A stretch of 64,000 nucleotides of DNA, taken from assembly GCA_016721115.1 (NCBI GenBank), contig JADKIW010000001.1, positions 449,501 to 513,500 on the forward strand, given 5' to 3'. This document shows, in pieces, positions 1-7,690 of the stretch (position 1 is the stretch's first letter; every line of letters starts with the position of its first letter). Source of the stretch: Candidatus Defluviilinea proxima. GTDB lineage: Bacteria; Chloroflexota; Anaerolineae; Anaerolineales; Villigracilaceae. The notes beneath the pieces were generated by a model. That model was not told the DNA's origin, did no database searches, and saw only the letters and a list, made by a program, of their open reading frames with translations. A program made the position numbers and the translations under genes.

Positions 1-1164
1 GGATGGATAGATTTCACGGCATTGTTCAATCGAGTTTACCTCGGTACAGTTTTATTAATTCTGCTGATGCTTGTTTTGGATTCAAGTCTGAAGACACATA
101 ACTTCTCTATAAAAACAACTCGGTTCTGGTTAATCGGTTTTACCTCAATCTTATTCATTTCATTCTCAATGACTTACTATGCCAATCCGCATGATCGTTT
201 CTCTGTGCAAAGATATTTGTTTTTAGACATCCGTGCTCGCAATATCAAAACTGCCTTATATGAAAAAACCAACTACGACCCGCAAATTATCATTCTCGGC
301 TCATCGCGCGCTTTTACGTTTGCACCTGAATATATCTACCAGAAAACAGGTTACAACGCCTTCAATTTTTCTGTAGAAAGCGCGACCTTATTTGATTATT
401 TTTGGCAACTAAAATATATTCTAAGCAAGAAAAAAGAAGGACAGCGGTCACCACAAGTCTTGGTCATTGATCTTGCCGCCTACATTCCTTCCGGGTTAAA
501 CACGGCAACAGCAGCACAAAAAACCTTCGCAAAACAACCTCTTGTAGCGCTACCGTATCTATCTTTGTCTCAGCAAAAAGAGGTTCTTTTCGCATACGGT
601 GAAGATACTATGTCAATCCAATCGGTTTCGGACTCTTTATACTTAATAGCACATCCGTTTTTGACACCCAAAGTACAAGCAATAACCTTTCAGGCAGATG
701 GTTTCGGCATAAGGAAACCCGTCACCCCGGAGGAATATCGCACTACCCTGCAATCGGATTTGAAAGATTACAAATATTCCGGCGCTGGAAATTTTTGTAC
801 CGAGCTAGATAGACAGGGAGTAGACCTGTTGGAACAGTTGGTATCCACCGCTGAACAAAATCATATCGGTGTTGTATTGTACCAAAGCCCACTCAACGAA
901 GCCGTTTTACAGAAAATAATCTTAACCGATGATCGCTTTTATCAATGTCAAAAATTATTGACTGATCTCGTGAATCGATTGAAAAGCTCACATAAGAACG
1001 TCTGGTTCATTGATCTAATTACCTACCAACCCATTACAAGCATGAAAGAAGATGGATTTTACGATACCATGCACCTCAGGGAAAATGCTTCGCAGGCAGT
1101 CATAGACCAATTGCTTCCTAGTATCCAGATGGCGTTGCAATGGTCCAAGATACAAACGAAGTAA
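1..1164 (+). CDS. SGNH/GDSL-like membrane protein, 5' end cut by window
   Basis: The reading frame is open to the left window edge, so the true start lies outside; the first possible start inside is a TTG at 22. Two hydrophobic segments lie near visible residues 12-28 and 42-58, and a soluble domain follows. That domain has an ILGSSRAF block near residue 98 and a DTMHLRE block about 35 residues from the end. These resemble the Gly-x-Ser nucleophile block and the C-terminal Asp-x-x-His pair of SGNH/GDSL hydrolases. Membrane-tethered relatives often work beside MBOAT acyltransferases in acylating surface polysaccharides, but no such partner is visible because the upstream DNA is missing. The fold is a fair call; the substrate is unknown. 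Confidence 0.7.
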   Translation, partial: GWIDFTALFNRVYLGTVLLILLMLVLDSSLKTHNFSIKTTRFWLIGFTSILFISFSMTYYANPHDRFSVQRYLFLDIRARNIKTALYEKTNYDPQIIILGSSRAFTFAPEYIYQKTGYNAFNFSVESATLFDYFWQLKYILSKKKEGQRSPQVLVIDLAAYIPSGLNTATAAQKTFAKQPLVALPYLSLSQQKEVLFAYGEDTMSIQSVSDSLYLIAHPFLTPKVQAITFQADGFGIRKPVTPEEYRTTLQSDLKDYKYSGAGNFCTELDRQGVDLLEQLVSTAEQNHIGVVLYQSPLNEAVLQKIILTDDRFYQCQKLLTDLVNRLKSSHKNVWFIDLITYQPITSMKEDGFYDTMHLRENASQAVIDQLLPSIQMALQWSKIQTK

Positions 1165-1218
1165 GTATCTAAGGATAGATGTGTTTTTTCAAACACTTTG
1201 TTTAGAGTTTTAGATACT
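1164..1218 (+). terminator. Possible terminator / nested inverted repeat
   Basis: Outer arms AGTATCTAA (1164-1172) and TTAGATACT (1210-1218) enclose an inner hairpin, GTGTTT/AAACAC (1181-1196), followed by TTTGTTT. It starts at the stop codon of the preceding gene. The rest of the gap to 1373 holds no recognisable gene. Confidence 0.35.
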
Positions 1219-1373
1219 GGAATAAGACATACTAATCAATACATGCTCAGTTCATCATAAACAATTTTCTGTGTCTCCGTGACAAATTATGCTAAACTCT
1301 TGACGCATTTCCCTGAATTCAAACAACTCATTACACAATTCCATAAATACATGGAAACCAGAAAAGGACGATC

Positions 1374-2246
1374 TTGAAAAAACTCTTACAGCTCATTGTT
1401 CTTCCATTATTTATCAGCATCCTGATTGGATGTACATCCCCCACCCCAACACCACAAAGCACATCATCTCCCGCACCTGCTTTGATTATTGAGCCCACGG
1501 CAACTTCGGCACCCATCCCAACGCCTGAACTTGTGGAGAGCCCCACGCCTACAACATCCAATTTCACTACGGGACAACATCCATTTACTTCCGAGAAGGC
1601 GGGGCGGAGCTATTTACTCTTCCTGCCTGCAGAATACGGGAAGGACCCTCAAAAACAATGGCCGTTGATCCTCTTCCTGCACGGCTCAGGGACGCGCGGC
1701 ACGAAAATAGAATACCTCAAGCTTGAGGCTTTGCCACAAATTCTCGAGTTCACGCCTGACTTTCCTGCCATTGTTCTCTCCCCACAGTTGAATGATACAA
1801 ACGCAGAAAGTTATTGGACGCGTGAAAAAGTAGAAGAGTCAGTTTTCACTTTGCTTGATGAAATCCAATCCACCTACATGGTGGACCCAAAGCGCGTCTA
1901 TCTGACGGGCGTCAGCCTCGGTGCAAACGGGACCTGGGAATATGGACTACGTCACCCCGGTCGCTTTGCCGCACTGGTACCCGTGATGGGCTTCATCGGT
2001 GACACATCAGGCTTTCGAGTTCCAGACAATCTATGTGACTTGAAGAATGTCCCTATTTGGGCTTTCCATGGAGCGTTAGATTCCATCGTGCCGATATCAG
2101 CGGAACAGGGGCTGGTCGACGCGTTGAAAACCTGCGGAGGCAATGTCCAATTTACTATATACCCAGATGGCGACCATGACATTAGCGGACGGGCCTACAC
2201 AGAGTCCGAACTTTTTCCGTGGTTATCGTCCCAGTCTCTAAAGTAA
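1374..2246 (+). CDS. Lipoprotein esterase, alpha/beta hydrolase (dienelactone hydrolase/PHB depolymerase-like)
   Basis: A TTG start at 1374 follows a purine-rich AAAGGA site. The N-terminus is a lipoprotein signal peptide with lipobox ILIGC (Cys20), then a Thr/Pro/Ser-rich spacer to about residue 65. The rest is an alpha/beta hydrolase: oxyanion region FLHGSG (101-106), nucleophile elbow GVSLGA (Ser181), acid in FHGALDS (Asp236 region) and catalytic His in DGDHD (His268). This layout fits exported carboxylesterases with a prolyl-oligopeptidase-like fold. It probably acts on an ester outside the cytoplasm, anchored to the membrane. The gene stands alone between a possible terminator and a repeat that copies its last codons. 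A second esterase lipoprotein of similar design is at 55661. Confidence 0.85.
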   Translation: MKKLLQLIVLPLFISILIGCTSPTPTPQSTSSPAPALIIEPTATSAPIPTPELVESPTPTTSNFTTGQHPFTSEKAGRSYLLFLPAEYGKDPQKQWPLILFLHGSGTRGTKIEYLKLEALPQILEFTPDFPAIVLSPQLNDTNAESYWTREKVEESVFTLLDEIQSTYMVDPKRVYLTGVSLGANGTWEYGLRHPGRFAALVPVMGFIGDTSGFRVPDNLCDLKNVPIWAFHGALDSIVPISAEQGLVDALKTCGGNVQFTIYPDGDHDISGRAYTESELFPWLSSQSLK

Positions 2247-2337
2247 GTATCCATCCTAAAATTGCTCTCGCCGCCGTCCTCGGCGCCGAGGACGGCGGCG
2301 AGAGCAGAGGTTATCGTCTCAATCTCTAAAGTAAGTA
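2221..2337. repeat. 29-bp direct repeats flanking a 42-bp perfect palindrome
   Basis: The last 26 bases of the preceding gene plus three bases (2221-2249) recur at 2309-2337 with two mismatches. Between the copies, 2264-2305 is a perfect 42-nt palindrome with 21-nt arms and no loop, very GC-rich (arm begins GCTCTCGCCGCCG). The layout looks like a small palindromic element whose arrival duplicated the gene's 3' end, or a slippage duplication around a cruciform. Confidence 0.8.
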
Positions 2338-2447
2338 CAGTTTGATTTTGTACGGGCTGTTTTATGCTACACTCGCCACATGGAAACACTACTTACCCGT
2401 AACGGGCGTTTTATCTTTCCAACATATCCCACACATGAGGATCAACC

Positions 2448-2933
2448 ATGACTTTCCCTCAATCATCCACCCCCCATCATTTCCTCGCCCAACTTGCAGG
2501 CGGCTGGACCGGCACATCCAAACTCTGGCTGGAGCCAGATAAGCTCGCGGGTGAAGCGCCGCTCGTCGGCACCATCCAACTCGTCCTCGACGGACGCTTT
2601 GCGCTGTTCCTGTATCAATCTGCCATTGATGGCGAAGCGCAACACGGCATGTTCACCTTCGGATACAACACCACCCTCGAACAATACGAAACCAGTTGGG
2701 TGGATTCATTCCACAACAACACCGGCATCATGTTCTGCATTGGCTCGGCCCGCGAAAATGGATTCGTTGTCCTGGGCGCTTATCCCGATCCCACCGGCGG
2801 GCCGGACTGGGGCTGGCGCACCGAAGTGGAACTGCTGGATAAAGATCATCTCACCATCACTGCCTACAACATCACCCCCGAAGGCGAAGAGGCCAAAGCC
2901 ACCGAAGCGAAACTCACCCGAGTCAAACAATGA
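2448..2933 (+). CDS. DUF1579 family protein
   Basis: A 161-residue soluble protein with no signal peptide, starting at an ATG 6 nt after TGAGGA. The N-terminal block (residues 10-25, LAQLAGGWTGTSKLW) followed by alternating beta strands (TIQLVLDGRFALFLYQS, GMFTFGYNTTLEQYETSWVDSFH) matches the DUF1579 family, small beta-barrel proteins of unknown function. Its stop overlaps the next gene's start by four bases (ATGA), so the two are probably translated together. The function is not known; a ligand-binding barrel is the structural guess. Confidence 0.8.
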   Translation: MTFPQSSTPHHFLAQLAGGWTGTSKLWLEPDKLAGEAPLVGTIQLVLDGRFALFLYQSAIDGEAQHGMFTFGYNTTLEQYETSWVDSFHNNTGIMFCIGSARENGFVVLGAYPDPTGGPDWGWRTEVELLDKDHLTITAYNITPEGEEAKATEAKLTRVKQ

Positions 2934-3925
2934 ATATCCTTGTTTTAGGTGGCACGCGCTTTCTTGGACGTCACATCGTAAACTCTGCTCTTGCACGCGG
3001 ACACCAAATCACGCTATTCAATCGCGGCAAATCGAACCCGAACCTGTTTCCCAACATCGAAGTCATTCTCGGCGACCGCGAACATGACATTGACAAACTT
3101 TCCGACCGTGCATGGGATGCCGTCATCGATACTTGCGGGTATGTTCCGCGCATCGTCCACGAATCAGCTGTCGGCTTAGAGCGAAGCGTGGGGCGTTATG
3201 TGTTCATCTCATCCATTTCGGTATATCCTGATTCCATTTTGAGCAAGATCGGCATCGATGAATCCGATCCTGTTGGTAAATTGGAAGATGAAACTGTCGA
3301 GGAGATCACTGGCGAGACCTATGGTCCACTCAAAGCGTTGTGCGAAAAGTTAGTGTTTGACATGTATGGTGACCGTGGATTGGTCGTGCGCCCTGGGCTT
3401 GTTGTGGGTCCGAATGATATAAGCGACCGCTTTACCTATTGGCCTGTGCGAATTGCCAAAGGCAGAGATGTGCTCGCGCCTGAAAAACCTGATGTACCTG
3501 TGCAGATCATTGATGTGCGCGATTTATCTGATTTCGTCATCAAGTTGATCGAAACAGAAGCCACAGGCATCTACAACGCAACAGGCCCCGAGTACGAATT
3601 GACCTTGGGCGCGATGCTTGAAACATGCAAACAAATCAGTGGAAGCGATGCGAACTTCAAGTGGGCTTCCGTTGAGTTTTTGAAACAGAACAACGTCGCC
3701 GAGTGGAGCGACATGCCCGTGTGGATTCCAAACAATGAAGAGAGTCAGGGGTTCTCACGCATGAACGTATCAAAGGGGATCAAAGCAGGCCTAAAGTTTC
3801 GGCCATTGGAAGATACCGTGCGCGATACGCTCGCATGGGCGAATACACGTCCTGCAGATCATGAATGGCGTGCAGGATTAAGGTCCGAAAGAGAGCAGGA
3901 ATTACTCAACCTGCTAAATCAATAG
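2930..3925 (+). CDS. NAD-dependent epimerase/dehydratase (extended SDR)
   Basis: A 331-residue protein with a Rossmann start VLGGTRFLG (residues 5-13), the nucleotide-binding GxxGxxG of extended SDRs. The pair Y131-x3-K135 (YGPLK) fits the catalytic Tyr/Lys, and strand VFISSISVY (91-99) supplies the Ser. The start overlaps the DUF1579 stop. Similar proteins are annotated as isoflavone-reductase-like or nucleoside-diphosphate-sugar epimerases and are related to chloroplast CSP41; the substrate cannot be read from sequence. Cytoplasmic; no membrane segment seen. Confidence 0.85.
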   Translation: MNILVLGGTRFLGRHIVNSALARGHQITLFNRGKSNPNLFPNIEVILGDREHDIDKLSDRAWDAVIDTCGYVPRIVHESAVGLERSVGRYVFISSISVYPDSILSKIGIDESDPVGKLEDETVEEITGETYGPLKALCEKLVFDMYGDRGLVVRPGLVVGPNDISDRFTYWPVRIAKGRDVLAPEKPDVPVQIIDVRDLSDFVIKLIETEATGIYNATGPEYELTLGAMLETCKQISGSDANFKWASVEFLKQNNVAEWSDMPVWIPNNEESQGFSRMNVSKGIKAGLKFRPLEDTVRDTLAWANTRPADHEWRAGLRSEREQELLNLLNQ

Positions 3926-3946
3926 TCAAGGAAAACACCTCGCTAT

Positions 3947-4465
3947 ATGAACATCTATCGCACAAAACTTCTTCTACTTGTGTTCGTCATTCTCCTCTCT
4001 GCTTGCTCCAAATCACAGCCCGTTGCACCGACTACCACTCTCCCACCTCCCACCGCAACCAGCATACCGACAGAAACACCCACTGCAACACCGACCGAAG
4101 TTCCGACTGAAACTCCCATCCCTGCGCCAACACAAGACCCGCTCATTTTTGGCGCGATCCTGCAAACCGAAACTCAAGCCTTCTCCCTTGAACCCGTCGC
4201 CAATGCCATCTTCACCAAAACCATGGACGGCTTCATCGCAAGCGGCATCATCACGGAATATCAGGTCACACACGTCACCATCTTCCCCGGCAATGGCGGG
4301 CTACTCGCCGAGATCTACTTCAACGTCCGCTCGGCCAACGCCATGTGGCTCGAAGATGGCGGCACGCAAGCCGCCGATAATTGGATCAACGACAAGTGCA
4401 ATCGTTTCGACTTCATCACCACCGACACAGAATTCCAACTCAAAAATCGCAGGATGTGCAGTTGA
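3947..4465 (+). CDS. Putative lipoprotein, probably truncated by frame changes
   Basis: Starts MNIYRTK with a hydrophobic stretch and lipobox LLSAC (Cys20), then a Thr/Pro-rich spacer to about residue 64. The rest is a small domain (about 108 residues) I do not recognise. It ends in the odd tail KNRRMCS. Downstream, coding-like sequence continues in shifted frames until a stop that overlaps the next gene's ATG, so the intact protein was probably about 50 residues longer (see 4440-4614). Secreted and lipid-anchored; function unknown. Confidence 0.7.
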   Translation: MNIYRTKLLLLVFVILLSACSKSQPVAPTTTLPPPTATSIPTETPTATPTEVPTETPIPAPTQDPLIFGAILQTETQAFSLEPVANAIFTKTMDGFIASGIITEYQVTHVTIFPGNGGLLAEIYFNVRSANAMWLEDGGTQAADNWINDKCNRFDFITTDTEFQLKNRRMCS

Positions 4466-4614
4466 TGTTCAATATTTCATGGGGATGCGATATACACCAA
4501 GAGTGAGATCGTCAAGATACGCGAAGCCAAGCCAAGGCCCAATGCTGTTCAGAAGGTACAATTACGGTCGAGTTCGAGAGAACGGCGATGTTTCTTAATA
4601 AGGATGAAATATGA
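4440..4614 (+). pseudogene. Frameshifted 3' remainder of the lipoprotein gene
   Basis: After the stop at 4463-4465 the same frame stays open to 4620 and reads a plausible peptide containing TKSEIVKIREAKPRPNAVQ. From about 4557 another frame reads TITVEFERTAMFLNKDEI and stops at TGA 4612-4614, which overlaps the next ATG at 4611 as ATGA. The overlap is the normal coupling pattern in this genome, so this is likely the original C-terminus reached through one or more indels. Decay and assembly error look the same here. Confidence 0.45.
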
Positions 4615-5216
4615 AAGCTAAACCCATTCAATTTGTAATTTCAATTATTGCAATTGTTTTAGTTATAGTACACATTGTTTGGCCAGACCTAACAATAGAC
4701 TTAATCACAGTGGCTTTACTTGTCATTGCAATTATCCCCTGGCTTGGTTCCTTATTCAGAGCTATCGAGTTACCCGGAGGCGTTAAGGTCGAATATCAAG
4801 AGTTAGAAAAGGTAACTGACTCAGCTAAAAAGGCTGGGCTTATTAAGCCATCAACAATTAAGAGCGCCAATCGGAAAAAAGGCACGAAAAAGCCTGTTTA
4901 TGAGGAAATCGCATTTGAAGATCCAAATCTTGCCCTCGCAGGATTAAGAATTGAAATCGAAAAGCGACTTATTGAGATAGCAAAATCACATAACATCAAT
5001 TCACATCGAACTGGTGTTGGAACACTATCAAGAATTTTGATGGAGAATAATATTCTCACCGGTTCAGAATACTCCGTACTTTCAGATATGGTTGTAATGC
5101 TAAATTCAGCAGTACATGGAGCAAAAGTAGATGACCAAGCTGTGAAATGGGCACTGGATAGTGGGAATCAAATACTTCATTCTCTTGATGAAAAGATGGC
5201 TGAAAAAGGGAAGTAG
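4611..5216 (+). CDS. Membrane-anchored DUF4145/HEPN-like protein
   Basis: Two hydrophobic segments at residues 7-24 and 30-48 are followed by a short charged linker and a helical domain from about residue 100. That domain, with LAGLRIEIEKRLIEIA, a GTLSRIL helix and a final NSAVHGAKV block, resembles the DUF4145/HEPN-like helical bundles found in phage-defence and toxin settings. The typical HEPN RNase motif R-x4-6-H is not clearly present; N-SAVHG is the nearest. The start follows AATAAGGA and overlaps the upstream remnant's stop, so it was probably co-translated with the lipoprotein. Composition is more AT-rich than its neighbours, which may point to separate acquisition. Confidence 0.65.
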   Translation: MKAKPIQFVISIIAIVLVIVHIVWPDLTIDLITVALLVIAIIPWLGSLFRAIELPGGVKVEYQELEKVTDSAKKAGLIKPSTIKSANRKKGTKKPVYEEIAFEDPNLALAGLRIEIEKRLIEIAKSHNINSHRTGVGTLSRILMENNILTGSEYSVLSDMVVMLNSAVHGAKVDDQAVKWALDSGNQILHSLDEKMAEKGK

Positions 5217-5220
5217 TTTT

Positions 5221-6093
5221 ATGCATTCACGACGCGCACTACTGTACATCCCCGGCGATGACCGGCGCAAGATCGAAAAATCAACCACGCTTGGTGTGGA
5301 CTCTATTTGCATGGATATGGAAGATGGAACCGCTCTCAGCAAAAAGGCGGAGGCTCGCCAGGTCATTGCACAGGCGATGAAGGAATTGAACTTCGGCGAC
5401 TCGGAGCGATGCATCCGCATCAACAGCATCGGGTCAGGATTCGAGAAGGATGATCTGGCGTCCGCGTTGGCGGCACAGCCTGATTCCATTGTCGTGCCGA
5501 AGATCGAAACGGCAGAACAGGTGAAATGGGTCAGCGAGCAGATCGAATCGTATGAACTCTCGAACAAGTTGAATCTCGGGAGTATCCGTTTGTTGATCGG
5601 AGTGGAGACCGCCAAGGGAATTTTGAATCTGCGAGAAATCGCGAGCGCAGACAAACGTCTCGAAGCCATCATTTTTGGCGCGGAGGATTATGCCGCGTCG
5701 ATCGGCGCGATCCGCACGAAGGAAGCGACCGAGGTGCTCTATGCACGGCAGGCTATTGTCACTGCCTGTGCGGCGAACGATCTGCAAGCCATCGACATGG
5801 TTTACATTGATTTCAAGGATGCCGAAGGTCTCCGCGCTGAGGCGGAGCAGGGAGCAGGATTCGGTTTCAGCGGGAAACAGATCATTCACCCGAATCAGGT
5901 TCAGGGTACGCAAGAGGCGTTCACTCCATCCGATGAAGCGGTTGCCTACGCAAGAAGAATTGTCGAGTCATTTGAAGCCAGTCAAAAAGAAGGCAAGGGT
6001 GCATACGCGCTCGATGGCAAAATGATCGACATGCCGCTCCTCAAGAACGCGCAAAAAGTTCTTGATCGTGCAAGGTCTGCAAGGAAGTTGTGA
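5221..6093 (+). CDS. HpcH/HpaI aldolase/citrate lyase family protein (CitE-like)
   Basis: A 290-residue protein starting at the ATG (5221) after AAAAGGGAAG; an in-frame GTG at 5161 lies inside the previous gene and is not needed. Blocks ALLYIPGDDRRKIEK, DSICMDMEDGTALSKK, IVVPKIET, LIGVETAKGILNLREI and IIFGAEDYAASIGA match the CitE/malyl-CoA lyase TIM-barrel family, including the acidic metal ligands in VET and GAEDY. Family members cleave or form CoA thioesters of 3-hydroxy acids (citryl-, malyl- or citramalyl-CoA) with Mg2+. No citrate lyase alpha or gamma subunits are nearby, so a stand-alone CitE-like lyase or thioesterase is more likely than citrate lyase itself. Confidence 0.88.
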   Translation: MHSRRALLYIPGDDRRKIEKSTTLGVDSICMDMEDGTALSKKAEARQVIAQAMKELNFGDSERCIRINSIGSGFEKDDLASALAAQPDSIVVPKIETAEQVKWVSEQIESYELSNKLNLGSIRLLIGVETAKGILNLREIASADKRLEAIIFGAEDYAASIGAIRTKEATEVLYARQAIVTACAANDLQAIDMVYIDFKDAEGLRAEAEQGAGFGFSGKQIIHPNQVQGTQEAFTPSDEAVAYARRIVESFEASQKEGKGAYALDGKMIDMPLLKNAQKVLDRARSARKL

Positions 6094-6153
6094 TTTAAGT
6101 AACTTGTCAGCTATGCGGCGGCTCTGGTAAAGTGAGACCAATACAGGAGCCCT

Positions 6154-7518
6154 ATGCACCAGTTCGTTCAATCTGCAATCGAAGCCGCCAAACAGGGAGA
6201 TAACGCCAAGGCCTTGGCTTTTCTTAAGCAAGTCTTGAACGCCAATCCAAACGATGTGGATGCGTGGCTGGTATTGGCCGCAGTTGTCGACGATCCTCAA
6301 CGCAAACGTCAGTGCCTGAAGCGCGTGCTCACACTGGACCCGGTCAACATGGTGGCGCGTGAAGAGTTGGAGGATATGGACCGCGCCGAGATGGGATACC
6401 CAGCAGACACCTTCGGTCTGACTCAAGATGGGTCTGCTCCTGTTTCAACAGAATCATACGAGCCTGAAAAATCTTCATCCTACTATTCATACGATCCATC
6501 AGCATTCGAACCTGAACCAGTTAAACAAGCACCTCCCCAAACAAAGGCCCCACCGCAAACGCCTGCTCCAAGAAAATCCCAAAAGAAACAGGGAAACGAA
6601 AAACCACAGGTATTCCAATATTCGCTCGTCTGGCGTGTTTTCATGTACATTGCCACAGCACTTTTCGGGGCTATCGGTTTGTTGATGCTCTTCAGCCGTG
6701 AGTTCAGCGTTGGCATGTCCTTCATTGGCATCTCAGCCTTATTTTTGATCGTCATCATGTTCGTTCTACCAACCGTGGAAATGACCAGCACAGGCATTCG
6801 CACTTCGGGCTTGTTCTCAAGCGGTGAAGCCAAATGGGATGAGATCGTCAAGATGAAATCGAATACCATGAAGAGCAGGATGGAACTGACCAAACGAAAC
6901 AAACAAATGGTGTATGTTTCCTCTCAAGTGACTGGGTATTCGCAAATCGTGGAAACCCTGCGGCAGAAACGCCCCGATCTATTCGGCATGGCACCACGAC
7001 CACAAGCACAAGTCAGCGCCAGCACTGACGATGGAGCAAGTTATGACAATGGTGCAAGAGCAGCAACATGGTCTGCCCCTGCATTCAAAGGCACAAGGAA
7101 TTTCAGAAAAAGCTTTTTCATGCAATATGGCATCCTCATATTTATTATTCCATTATGCTTGTTCGCCGTATCCGCCGGAGCAGCCCCATCTGCCGACAAT
7201 AAAACTTTTTTGGGCGGCATGCTCGTGGCACTTATATGTATCTATCAGTTCTTTGCCACGTTTTTCCAGACCAATAGCGTCAAGATAGCCGGGAACAAAT
7301 TGACCATTGGATCGCTGTTCACAGAAAAATCATTCAGTGCAAAAGAGATCCGCGATATTAGATTGCAGGCAGTGCGTAGAAGGTACGGCAGTGTTGTGAA
7401 TTACGTAAATATCACCACGGCCAATGGCAAAAACTACAGCGTGCAGGGATTCACGGACGGCGAAGAGGCGATCTATGGTTCGCTGACCAACTGGTGGGAA
7501 GCCTATCGAAATGCATAA
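6154..7518 (+). CDS. TPR membrane protein with two TM-pair/PH-like modules (copy 1)
   Basis: A 454-residue protein after an AGGAG site. Residues 1-75 form two TPR-like helices pairs (AIEAAKQGDNAKALAFLKQVLNAN then a second pair); 80-155 is a Pro/Gln-rich linker. Then two similar modules follow: a TM pair (about 160-205) with a beta-rich segment (about 207-275), and another TM pair (about 315-355) with a beta-rich segment (about 360-440) ending in NWWEAYRNA. The beta segments look like bacterial PH domains. The next gene is a diverged duplicate. A scaffold at the inner membrane with a cytosolic TPR is a reasonable inference; function unknown. Confidence 0.8.
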   Translation: MHQFVQSAIEAAKQGDNAKALAFLKQVLNANPNDVDAWLVLAAVVDDPQRKRQCLKRVLTLDPVNMVAREELEDMDRAEMGYPADTFGLTQDGSAPVSTESYEPEKSSSYYSYDPSAFEPEPVKQAPPQTKAPPQTPAPRKSQKKQGNEKPQVFQYSLVWRVFMYIATALFGAIGLLMLFSREFSVGMSFIGISALFLIVIMFVLPTVEMTSTGIRTSGLFSSGEAKWDEIVKMKSNTMKSRMELTKRNKQMVYVSSQVTGYSQIVETLRQKRPDLFGMAPRPQAQVSASTDDGASYDNGARAATWSAPAFKGTRNFRKSFFMQYGILIFIIPLCLFAVSAGAAPSADNKTFLGGMLVALICIYQFFATFFQTNSVKIAGNKLTIGSLFTEKSFSAKEIRDIRLQAVRRRYGSVVNYVNITTANGKNYSVQGFTDGEEAIYGSLTNWWEAYRNA

Positions 7519-7572
7519 GCACTTCTGAAATGGTCCAGGGGATAAGCCTGGAACAGGGGTTTAGATCTCGAT

Positions 7573-7620
7573 CTTGTCATTACAAGGGTGATGATTAGGG
7601 AAACAACAATCCCTTAATTT
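7573..7620. repeat. Degenerate GTCATT-type intergenic repeat
   Basis: The gap between the two TPR paralogs holds CTTGTCATTACAAGGGTGAT followed by an imperfect TTAGGG...CCCTTAA inverted repeat. The first part resembles the better copy upstream of dnaK (37957-38007). No clear promoter or terminator was recognised in this 172-nt gap. Confidence 0.3.
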
Positions 7621-7690
7621 AGAAAGACGACAACGCGTTAACAAAATGTCACATTGACATATGTAATTCATCGTAGAAGGGAATCTTAGA

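Noticed and set aside
1331..1567. Minus-strand reading of 78 codons opposite the esterase lipoprotein signal region
   Set aside because: It is the reverse of the Thr/Pro-rich spacer code and has no ribosome site; the same effect produces false readings at 3955-4146 and 34780-35130.
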